64,000 nucleotides of DNA from Nakamurella aerolata. GTDB lineage: Bacteria > Actinomycetota > Actinomycetes > Mycobacteriales > Nakamurellaceae. The translations under genes and the position numbers were made by a program. Below, piece by piece: positions 40,565 through 48,381 of this stretch. Numbering within the stretch: the stretch's first letter is position 1; each line of letters begins with the position of its first letter. The notes beneath the pieces were generated by a model. It was not told the DNA's origin. It worked only from the letters and a program-made list of their open reading frames with translations, and searched no databases. The DNA is taken from the NCBI RefSeq assembly GCF_013002705.1, contig NZ_JABEND010000002.1:186001-250000 (forward strand). Direction: 5' to 3'.

Positions 40565-41686
40565 ATGAGTTCGAGCAAACCCAAGGCCACCGACAGTCCG
40601 GCTGAGGGCGACGCGCCGCCGGTACTCAGCACCATCGACGGCGCGCTCGGGCACCTCACCCTGAACCGGCCACGGCAGATCAACGCGCTGTCGATCCCGC
40701 TGATCCAACAGTTCAGTGCGCAGCTGGATGCGTGGGCCGGCGACGACGCCGTGCAGGCGGTCCTGGTGGACGGCGCGGGCGAACGCGGGCTGTGCGCCGG
40801 CGGCGACATCAAGGCGCTATATGCAGGCATCGTCTCCGGCGAGGGGCCCGGCAGCTTCTTCAGCGACGAGTACGCGATGAACGCCGCGATCGCGCACTAT
40901 CCGAAGCCGTACGTGGCGATCATGGACGGCATCACCATGGGCGGCGGCATCGGCATAGCCGGCCACGGCAGCGTCCGGGTGGTCACCGAGACGTCGCAGT
41001 TGGCGATGCCGGAGACCGCGATCGGGCTGTTCCCCGACGTCGGCGCGCTGTACCTGTTGGCGCGTGCACCGGGGGAGATCGGCACCCACATGGCGCTCAG
41101 CGGTGCCCGGCTGGGGGCGGCGGCTGCCATCGAGGCGGGGCTGGCCGATCACTTCCTGACGCGCCGGCGGGTGCCAGAGCTGGTGGCCCGGCTAGCGCGG
41201 GACGGGCGGTCCGTGCTGGACGGTTTCGAGCGGGACTTAGAGCGGGACTTCGAGCGGGACTTCGAGTGGGACTTCGAGTGGGACTTCGAGTGGGACTTCG
41301 AGTGGGACGAGGCCCCGGCCGACACCGGTTTCGCGGCGGGCGCGCGCGAGTGGATCGACGCCTGTTATCGCGGCGACGACGTCGACGAGATGTTGGCTCG
41401 GCTGGACGCCCGTCCCGAGGACGCCGCGCGGCAGGCCGCCGCCACCATCAGGGCGATGTCACCGACGTCGGTCAAGGTGACGCTGCGGGCACTGCGCGAT
41501 GCGGCGTCGATGACGGTGGATGAGGTGCTGGCGCAAGACCTTTCCCTTGTGCACCGCTTTCTGACGGTGCCGGATCTGCGGGAGGGAATCAGGGCCCAGG
41601 TGATCGACAAGGACCGCAATCCGCGGTGGGATCCGGCCTCGCTTGACGAGGTGTCCGACGCCGACGTTTCTCGCTTCTTCGACTGA
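40565..41686 (+). CDS. Enoyl-CoA hydratase/isomerase, 3-hydroxyisobutyryl-CoA hydrolase-like
   Basis: A 373-residue crotonase-fold enzyme. LCAGGDIKALYAG (about 78-90) is the oxyanion-hole segment, MDGITMGGGIGIAGHGSVRV the second, and PETAIGLFPDVGALYLL holds the catalytic acidic residues. Length and the C-terminal part (YRGDDVDEMLARL, SLVHRFL) fit the 3-hydroxyisobutyryl-CoA hydrolases of valine breakdown. Residues 222-248 are a tandem repeat of E-R/W-D-F not expected in the family. ATG 40565 is used; the frame extends upstream without support. Confidence 0.86.
   Translation: MSSSKPKATDSPAEGDAPPVLSTIDGALGHLTLNRPRQINALSIPLIQQFSAQLDAWAGDDAVQAVLVDGAGERGLCAGGDIKALYAGIVSGEGPGSFFSDEYAMNAAIAHYPKPYVAIMDGITMGGGIGIAGHGSVRVVTETSQLAMPETAIGLFPDVGALYLLARAPGEIGTHMALSGARLGAAAAIEAGLADHFLTRRRVPELVARLARDGRSVLDGFERDLERDFERDFEWDFEWDFEWDFEWDEAPADTGFAAGAREWIDACYRGDDVDEMLARLDARPEDAARQAAATIRAMSPTSVKVTLRALRDAASMTVDEVLAQDLSLVHRFLTVPDLREGIRAQVIDKDRNPRWDPASLDEVSDADVSRFFD
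41228..41308 (+). repeat. In-frame 12-bp minisatellite in the hydratase gene
   Basis: Seven tandem units of GAGCGGGACTTC or GAGTGGGACTTC (the last incomplete), giving E-R-D-F then E-W-D-F. Units of one sort are grouped, so the array grew by local duplication. Confidence 0.9.
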
Positions 41687-41829
41687 GGTTTCTTTCGGCT
41701 GGATGTGGTCGGGCTGGGAGCTTGGCCCTGGATGGTTGGTGGCCGGTTCGAGCCTGCCGGATGATGGCGCAAGATCAGTGCAGCGTCGTGGGTTCGGCGC
41801 TGCGGCTCGCACATCCAGGGAGAAGCGCC

Positions 41830-42492
41830 ATGTGGCACGACATGTTCACCTTCCAGATCCCCGCGGCTGAGAAGATCATCCGCACGGTGCTGGTGTACCT
41901 ACTGATTCTGGTGTTGTTGCGGGTGTCAGGGCGGCGGTCGATGGCGCAGCTGTCGACGATGGATTTGACCGTGATGTTTCTGCTGTCGAATGTGGTGCAG
42001 AACGCCATCATCGGCAATGACAACTCGCTCGTCGGCGGTGCCCTCGGAGCAGTGGTGCTGGTGGCCGGCAACGAGCTGATCGACTATCTCTGCTATCGGC
42101 GACCGGCGCTGCGAAAGTTGTTGCAGGGCCGCACGGTTGAGGTGATCCGGCACGGTTCGCCCATCGAACCGGAGTTGCGCCGGTTGGGGTTGCGGGAGAG
42201 CGATCTGAACCGCATGGTGCGCATTCAGAACGGAAACAGTGTTGACGAGGTGGCGCACGGCCGGATGGATCCCGACGGGCACCTGGAGATCAAGCTGCGT
42301 AGGCGATTTCAAGGTGCGACAGCCAACGACATCGACCAGTTGGAAGCCCGGCTGGCTCGTATTGAGCAGCTGCTGACCGCGCAGATGGGCGCTGGTGCTG
42401 GCAAGTCTGACGTTCTCGCTGGGCTTCCTGGTGCAGGCGCCGCTGGCGGGGCAGCTGCTAGTGGTGAAGGTGCCGTTGGTGGGGTGCGGTAG
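41830..42492 (+). CDS. YetF-like (DUF421) membrane protein
   Basis: A 220-residue membrane protein. Three hydrophobic spans in the first 95 residues (TVLVYLLILVLLRVSGRRSM with the family's G-R-R) are followed by the DUF421 cytoplasmic domain (LQGRTVEVIRHGSPIEPELR, then LRESDLNRMVR). The last 35 residues are Gly/Ala-rich and not part of the family. ATG 41830 has AGGGAGA upstream. Function is unknown; some relatives affect spore or envelope properties. Confidence 0.82.
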   Translation: MWHDMFTFQIPAAEKIIRTVLVYLLILVLLRVSGRRSMAQLSTMDLTVMFLLSNVVQNAIIGNDNSLVGGALGAVVLVAGNELIDYLCYRRPALRKLLQGRTVEVIRHGSPIEPELRRLGLRESDLNRMVRIQNGNSVDEVAHGRMDPDGHLEIKLRRRFQGATANDIDQLEARLARIEQLLTAQMGAGAGKSDVLAGLPGAGAAGGAAASGEGAVGGVR

Positions 42493-42720
42493 GTGGAGGT
42501 GCCGGCAGTGGTGCGGCAGCTGCGCCTGGCGGTGCGGCCGGTGATGGGGCAGGGGCTGCCGATGCACAGTGAGACTTGTTGGCAGCGTTAGCAGTAGGGC
42601 CTGTTAGCCGCTGCGGCCGAGGGCGGTGGGTGCGGTCTTGCAGCGCGTGGCTCGGTGCGCGTGTGCGCAGGTGTGCCGGCGCGGTGAGCGTCTGCGGCGA
42701 CAATGGGCGGTGACGTTTCG

Positions 42721-42791
42721 ACCTGAGCTGCCTCCAGTGGGCGAAACAGGCGCCGTGAAACGATTTTCGGGGCGCTGGAGGCAGCTCAGGT
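42721..42791. repeat. 17-bp perfect inverted repeat, 37-bp centre
   Basis: ACCTGAGCTGCCTCCAG (42721-42737) and its exact complement (42775-42791). The centre contains a weaker inner stem GGCGCC/GGCGC. It could be a terminator-like hairpin after the yetF-type gene, a structured RNA, or a miniature element with terminal inverted repeats. Confidence 0.75.
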
Positions 42792-43110
42792 ACAAGGTGG
42801 CGGGGCATGAACTTGGTTTCATGCTTGCGGCCGCCGGATCTCTGCAGCGGGAGATCGGCAGAGACCGGAATGTGGCTGCTCGGCTGGGAGTGCTGTTGAT
42901 TCGCGGGTACGCCGTTGAATCACGTGAGAATTGCTGCGGCGCATGGCTTTCGACGGCCTTCTTTCTGCAGCGTGCGCTGTTGTGACGCGGCTCGTGGGGT
43001 CGCGCTGCTCGATTCTGAGGCGAGTAGATGAATCGCGGCGCGGGCTGGGCGAGGCCGCGTCGAGGACTGTAGGCGCGGGTGAGACGCTTCCGTTGCCTTG
43101 CTCCGCTCTC

Positions 43111-43290
43111 TTCTGCGGCGCGGATCTCGACCCGCGCCCCCGCTGCCGGTGGGCCGCTGCCGCTGAACTGGTGCCGGTATCCGCTGCCGCTGCATTGCTT
43201 CCGCTCTTCTGCGGCGCGGATCCCGACCCGCGCCCCCGCTGCCGCTGGCCGCTGCCCGCATGCCGCTGCCGCTGAACTGTTGCCGGCATG
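43111..43290. repeat. 96-bp tandem duplication
   Basis: TTCTGCGGCGCGGATC followed by CGACCCGCGCCCCCGCTGCCG begins at 43111 and again at 43207, with slightly diverged continuation rich in GCCGCTGCCGCTG. It ends near the start of the HNH gene. Confidence 0.75.
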
Positions 43291-43453
43291 CCGCTGCCGC
43301 TGAGATTTCGGCCTCGTCGGCCAGGCTCTTGCGCCAGCGCGCGTGGCGCATTGTCGGATCGACAAGCCGGAGACTGGCGAATTCATCCGATTGGCGGATC
43401 GAACAGGCGTACCAGAAGAGGTAGTCTGGGTGTGTCACAAGGGGGTGATGTTG

Positions 43454-45871
43454 ATGCTCAACCGGAAGCCGGTTCGGGTTGGTGCTGCGCGGGTTTCGCA
43501 GGCGGTGTTCCAGCGGTGGCGTACGGCATTGGGGGTGCTGCAGCCGGGGTCGGGTTTGGTTGCGCATCTGGAATCCCGCCCGCCCACGGCGGCTTTGCTG
43601 GTCGCGCGGGCTGGGTCGCCTACGGTGCCCGGGCCCTCCACTCGCGCCGGCGCCACTGATGCCGCTCCGTCTACTCGTGCCAGCGGCGCCGCGGGCGAGG
43701 TCAACAAGGAAGAGGCCAACAAGGGCGATATCAACTCGGGGAACCCCGGCGTCGATTCACCGCCCGCTGCCGCCCATCGCGCCGATCGTGCTCCATCCGC
43801 CAGTGCCGGCACCGGCGCCCGCAGCGGCGGCGACTCGGGGAATCCCGAGGTGGATAGCCCGCGCGCTGCCACGCGCAACGCTGATCCGGCGAGTGGTGAG
43901 GCCGATAACCCTGACGCTGCCGGGTCCGGCGCCGATGATGCCGACGGTGCCGCTGATGCCGGTGTTGCGGGGGTGGTGTTGCACGGGAATGTGCTGCTGG
44001 ATTCGGTGGTGGCTCGGGAGCGGGTGATTCGGCATTTGCAGGCGCAGAACGCTGCCGACCTTGGCGAGCTGGCCCGGAGCTATGTGGGGGTGCGGGAGTT
44101 CCTGGACACCGAAGTCGCCGGTGCGTTGACGATTTCTGAGCGTGCCGCCGCCACCCAGATCACGATCGCCGAGCAGCTGCGGAAAATTCCGGTCACCTGG
44201 GCGGCGTGGAACGCCGGGGAGATTGATCTACCGAAAGTCCGCTACCTCGCCGAACAAGTGGAGCAGTTGGACGAGGCGACAGCGCGACTGTTGGAGGAGC
44301 GGATCTATCCCTCCGCCGTGGATAAACCGATGGCGTTGTTCCGCCGCCAGGTCCGCAGAGTGTTGCTCGGGCTGAACCCCGACCACGCCCAGGAATCCCA
44401 TGAGGAGGCCGTCGCGCAGCGGAATGTGTCGTGTGTGCCGGGTGAGGATGGGATGGCGCAGCTGGTGTACTACGGCCCGGCGCAGGACGTGGAGGTGGTG
44501 TGGCGGGTGTTGACCGTGATGGCCGACACCGCGAAAACCCCCGACGACTCCCGCGGGATCGATGCGCGCCGCGCGGACTGTCTGGTCGACCTGTTCCACC
44601 ACGTGGTCGAGCACGGCCTCCCCGGCGGCGGGGTGTTCACACCGAAGCAGCGGTCCAGGGTTCGGTTGCAGGTGACCATGCCGTACACCGTGCTGACCGG
44701 CGGTGCCGAGGTGTGTGAGTTGGACGGGTACGGGCCGATCACCGCCGCCCAAGCCCGCGCCATCCTCGCCCGCACCCCCACCGGCACCCCAACCGGCGCA
44801 TCCGCAAGCGATGCAGACGCAACCGGAGCATCCATCGCCGATGCCTTCGCAGCCGGCGCTGATATGGGTGGGCGAGAGGTGAACCACGCCAACAACACTG
44901 GACCCGGTCAGCGATCCGACGCTGACCATCCAGCCGGCCGCAGACCAGGCGCCTCCGATCGGGCCGGTCGAAGATCGGGTGTGTCGAGTGGGACGAGTCG
45001 ACGACCAGACACTCCCCAGGGAACAGGGGGAGCAGGCAGCAGGCCCGCCGCTCCTGGCGGCAGCGACCGAAGACCACACCAACCGAAGGGCAGCGCGACG
45101 GGCAGTAGGTCCGATCCTGGCTGTGACCTGCTTGTGCAGCGTTTGGTGTGTGATCCGTTGGACGGGTCGTTGTTGGATGCCACCCGGATCGCGGGGTATG
45201 TGCCGCCGGAATGGCTCGCCGAACAGATCCGGACCCGGGACCGCACCTGCGTGGCACCGGGCTGCCGGCAACCCGCCGCCCGCACCGAGATCGACCACCG
45301 CGTCCCGTACCAGGCCGGTGGGGCGACCAGCGCGGACAACCTGAACCTGCTGTGCAAACATCACCACCGCGCCAAAGACGGCGGCGGCTGGACCCTCACC
45401 CGCACCGCCGACGGTAGCTACCACTGGACCTCACCCCTGGGCCGCACCCACACCAGAGAACCCGAAACCTGGTGGCAGCCAACCGAAGCGCCCGCAGCAG
45501 GCCATACCGAGTCGGACGCGACGCCGACCGGCGACCAAGCGGACGGCAGCGAGTCGACCGGCGGCCAGGCGGAAAGCAGCGAGTCGACCGGCGGACAGAT
45601 GGGAGGCGAACAGGCGGTGGGCGAACAGGCGGTGGGCGAACGCACGGCAGCTCGGTCCACCACGGGGATGCCCGTCGCGGGCAAGCCAGCTAACGGCGAC
45701 AACGGTGAGCGGCGCGAGGAGCCGCTACTCGGCAACCGGCCATCGGACGACACGAGCGCCGAGCCAAGCGACAGCGCTGACCGTGCCGACAGCGCTGACC
45801 GTGCCGACAACGCTGCCCGTATCGACAACGCCGACCGAGACAGCCACGCCGACGATCCACCGCCGTTCTGA
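43454..45871 (+). CDS. HNH endonuclease, DUF222/13E12 repeat type
   Basis: An 805-residue protein of the actinobacterial DUF222-HNH family. The DUF222 domain (about 165-420; LTISERAAATQITIAEQLRK, ARLLEERIYPSAVDKPMALF) is followed by a linker of about 110 residues rich in Ala, Gly, Asp, Ser and Arg, then the HNH nuclease: CVAPGCRQPAARTEIDHRVP and DNLNLLCKHHHRAKDGGGW. The C-terminal 140 residues are repetitive (ESTGGQ and ADRADS units). ATG 43454 is chosen over 43448 and 43343 because GGGGG at 43440-43444 gives proper spacing. These genes occur in multiple copies in many genomes and behave like selfish or defence-type nucleases; the role is unknown. Confidence 0.85.
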   Translation: MLNRKPVRVGAARVSQAVFQRWRTALGVLQPGSGLVAHLESRPPTAALLVARAGSPTVPGPSTRAGATDAAPSTRASGAAGEVNKEEANKGDINSGNPGVDSPPAAAHRADRAPSASAGTGARSGGDSGNPEVDSPRAATRNADPASGEADNPDAAGSGADDADGAADAGVAGVVLHGNVLLDSVVARERVIRHLQAQNAADLGELARSYVGVREFLDTEVAGALTISERAAATQITIAEQLRKIPVTWAAWNAGEIDLPKVRYLAEQVEQLDEATARLLEERIYPSAVDKPMALFRRQVRRVLLGLNPDHAQESHEEAVAQRNVSCVPGEDGMAQLVYYGPAQDVEVVWRVLTVMADTAKTPDDSRGIDARRADCLVDLFHHVVEHGLPGGGVFTPKQRSRVRLQVTMPYTVLTGGAEVCELDGYGPITAAQARAILARTPTGTPTGASASDADATGASIADAFAAGADMGGREVNHANNTGPGQRSDADHPAGRRPGASDRAGRRSGVSSGTSRRPDTPQGTGGAGSRPAAPGGSDRRPHQPKGSATGSRSDPGCDLLVQRLVCDPLDGSLLDATRIAGYVPPEWLAEQIRTRDRTCVAPGCRQPAARTEIDHRVPYQAGGATSADNLNLLCKHHHRAKDGGGWTLTRTADGSYHWTSPLGRTHTREPETWWQPTEAPAAGHTESDATPTGDQADGSESTGGQAESSESTGGQMGGEQAVGEQAVGERTAARSTTGMPVAGKPANGDNGERREEPLLGNRPSDDTSAEPSDSADRADSADRADNAARIDNADRDSHADDPPPF

Positions 45872-46023
45872 TCCGCTCCAACCGGCCCGCCGGGCCGGTG
45901 ACGGAACGCCATGCAGGACAAAGCATCTCGATGCCCGGCATCACCGATCCCGCCGCGCGGCCGGGTCAGCTCATCCGCCCGCCGGCAGGGTGGACTCACC
46001 CATCCTGCCTTCCTGCCGCTCGC

Positions 46024-48381
46024 TCAGCCGACGCGCCCGCCCGATCCGCTCTCGGTGGGCCCGGCCCCGGCGCCGGACTGGTCAGCCCCGCCGACCCCGC
46101 TGCCCGACACCCCGCTGCCCGGCACACCGGCACCAGCACCGGCACCCGCACCGACCACCACGCCCGCCAGATCAGCAGCGTCCGGCGCAACCTCCTCGTC
46201 GTCCAGCGCGGCCTCGAACTGCGACTGGTAGAGCCGGTAGTAGGCGCCCTCCGCCGCGATCAGCTCGGCATGCGTGCCCTGCTCAACGATGCTGCCGTGC
46301 TCCATCACCAAGATCAGATCCGCATCGCGGATGGTCGACAACCGGTGCGCGATAACAAAACTCGTCCGATCGCTGCGCAGCGCTGCCATCGCCTGCTGCA
46401 CCAGCACCTCGGTGCGAGTGTCCACCGAACTGGTCGCCTCATCCAGGATCAGCAGCGACGGATTGGCCAGGAACGCCCTGGCAATCGTGATCAGCTGCTT
46501 CTCACCGACCGACACATTGCTGCCCTCGGAATCGATCACCGTGTCGTAACCGTCCGGCAGCGACCGCACGAACCGGTCGACATACGTCGCCGTCGCCGCC
46601 TCGATAATCTCGTCCTCGGTGGCGTCGGGCCGGCCGTAAGCGATATTGTCCCGGATGGTCCCGCCGAACAGCCAGGTGTCCTGCAGCACCATGCCGATCC
46701 GCGACCGCAGGTCGTCCCGCCGCATCGTCGACACATCCACCCCGTCCAGCGTGATCCGGCCACCGTTCAACTCGTAGAACCGCATGATCAAGTTGACCAA
46801 CGTGGTCTTGCCGGCACCGGTCGGTCCGACAATCGCCACCGTGTGCCCCGGGTCGGCCACCAGCGACAGATCCGTGATCAGCGGCTGATCCGGCGAATAC
46901 GAGAAGTCCACGTTCTCGAACCGCACCTCGCCCTTGGTATCGCCCGCCGGAATAGTGGCCGGCTGCAACGGGTCCGGCGACTGCTCCGGCTCGTCCAGCA
47001 ACTCGAACACCCGCTCCGCCGACGCCACCCCGGACTGCAGCACGTTCGCCATCGACGCCACCTGGCTCAACGGCTGGGTGAACTGCCGCGAGTACTGGAT
47101 GAACGCCTGCACGCTGCCGATGGTCATCGCGCCGCTGGTCACCCGCAGCCCGCCGACCACCGCGACCAACACATACGTCAGGTTCCCGATGAACATCATC
47201 GACGGCATGATGATCCCGGAGATGAACTGCGCCTTGAAACTCGACTCGTACAGTTCGGCGTTCTTGTCGGCGAACCGCTGCTGCGCCTGCCGCTGCCGCC
47301 CGAACACCTTCACCAGCGAATGCCCGGTGTAGTACTCCTCGATCTGCGAGTTCAGCTCGCCGGTTGACCGCCACTGCGTGATGAACTGCTTCTGGCTGCG
47401 CTTGGCCACCTGCGCCGTGATCACCAACATGATCGGAATCGAAATGAGTGCGATCAGCGTCAGCCAGAACGAGACGATCACCATCATCACCAAGGTGCCG
47501 ATCACCGTCAGCAGGCTGGTGAGCAGCTGAGACATGGTCTGATTGATCGACTGCGACACGTTGTCGATGTCGTTGGTCACCCGCGATAGCACCTCGCCAC
47601 GGGTCTGCTTGTCGAAGTAGCTGAGCGGCAACCGGTTCAGCTTGTCCTCAACATCGGACCGCAGCTTGCGCATGGTGCGGTTCACCATGCCGGTCAACAA
47701 ATAGCCCTGCAACCAACCGAGCAGCGAACTGGCCACATAGATCACCAGCACCCACAGCAGAATCGTTGCCAGCCGCGGGAAGTCGATGCCGGCACCGGGT
47801 GTCAGCGTCAGCGTCGACAACATGGTGGCCTGGTCGTTCTGCCCGGCCGCGCGCAGCGCAGCCACCACCTGATCCTGACTGGTGCCCGGCGGGAAGTCCT
47901 GGAAGATCGTCCGGCTGGTCCAGCCCTCGAAGATCACATCGGTGGCATGCCCGAGAACCTTCGGACCGATCACGCTCAGCACGACGCTCGCGACGGCCAG
48001 GCCGATCACCACCATCGCCAACACCCGTTGCGGCGCAAGCAGTCCGATCAAGCGCTTCGCCGACGCGGAGAAGTTCTGCGACTTCTCCACCGGGCCGGCG
48101 TTGCCGCCCCAGCCGCCGCCACGGTTGCCACCCTTGCGCGTCACCTCCCGCACCGTCGCGGCATCGTCGGCCGCGCTGGATTCGGTACTTGGCGCCGGGG
48201 ATTCGGCTGCTGCATCCCGCGCCTGATCGGCAGGGACGCCCGCTCGATCGGCCGCGACACTCGCGCGATCGGCCGGGACGCCCGCTCGATCGGCCGCGAC
48301 ACTCGCTCGATCGGCCGGGACGCCCGGCTCGGTCGGGCCGCCCTTGTTCTCACCAGCACCGGGACCCAGGGGCGTGTTCAT
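46024..48381 (-). CDS. ABC exporter half, consensus Walker B subunit
   Basis: A 785-residue transporter half: about 110 N-terminal hydrophilic residues with a 14-residue tandem repeat, six spans (about 115-430) and a nucleotide-binding domain. Walker A is GPTGAGKTTLVNL, signature NVSVGEKQ (degenerate), Walker B LLILDEATSSVD with the catalytic Glu. The gene overlaps its partner upstream by ATGA. With the partner it forms a heterodimeric drug or lipid exporter. The C-terminus is a Gly/Ala-rich tail of about 50 residues. Confidence 0.9.
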   Translation of the reverse strand: MNTPLGPGAGENKGGPTEPGVPADRASVAADRAGVPADRASVAADRAGVPADQARDAAAESPAPSTESSAADDAATVREVTRKGGNRGGGWGGNAGPVEKSQNFSASAKRLIGLLAPQRVLAMVVIGLAVASVVLSVIGPKVLGHATDVIFEGWTSRTIFQDFPPGTSQDQVVAALRAAGQNDQATMLSTLTLTPGAGIDFPRLATILLWVLVIYVASSLLGWLQGYLLTGMVNRTMRKLRSDVEDKLNRLPLSYFDKQTRGEVLSRVTNDIDNVSQSINQTMSQLLTSLLTVIGTLVMMVIVSFWLTLIALISIPIMLVITAQVAKRSQKQFITQWRSTGELNSQIEEYYTGHSLVKVFGRQRQAQQRFADKNAELYESSFKAQFISGIIMPSMMFIGNLTYVLVAVVGGLRVTSGAMTIGSVQAFIQYSRQFTQPLSQVASMANVLQSGVASAERVFELLDEPEQSPDPLQPATIPAGDTKGEVRFENVDFSYSPDQPLITDLSLVADPGHTVAIVGPTGAGKTTLVNLIMRFYELNGGRITLDGVDVSTMRRDDLRSRIGMVLQDTWLFGGTIRDNIAYGRPDATEDEIIEAATATYVDRFVRSLPDGYDTVIDSEGSNVSVGEKQLITIARAFLANPSLLILDEATSSVDTRTEVLVQQAMAALRSDRTSFVIAHRLSTIRDADLILVMEHGSIVEQGTHAELIAAEGAYYRLYQSQFEAALDDEEVAPDAADLAGVVVGAGAGAGAGVPGSGVSGSGVGGADQSGAGAGPTESGSGGRVG
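48208..48324 (-). repeat. 42-bp coding tandem repeat in the ABC N-terminus
   Basis: The unit GVPADRASVAADRA occurs twice in full and once in part (residues 20-58). It encodes a charged Ala-rich helix before the first membrane span. Confidence 0.8.

Larger units (their letters stand above)
42493..43453. other. Non-coding region with inverted repeat and tandem duplication
   Basis: No gene is supported; the minus-strand frame 42604-43386 is low-complexity. It contains a 17-bp inverted repeat (42721-42791) and a 96-bp tandem duplication (from 43111 and 43207) ending just before the HNH gene. The long GC-rich leader of the HNH gene may reflect decay of an upstream gene. Confidence 0.6.

Noticed and set aside
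42604-43386. A 260-residue minus-strand frame
   Set aside because: Its product is made by the GC-rich tandem duplication and inverted repeat; no start signal or family resemblance.
48208-48324. CRISPR-like repeated units
   Set aside because: Units are contiguous, in frame and without unique spacers, so they are a coding tandem repeat.
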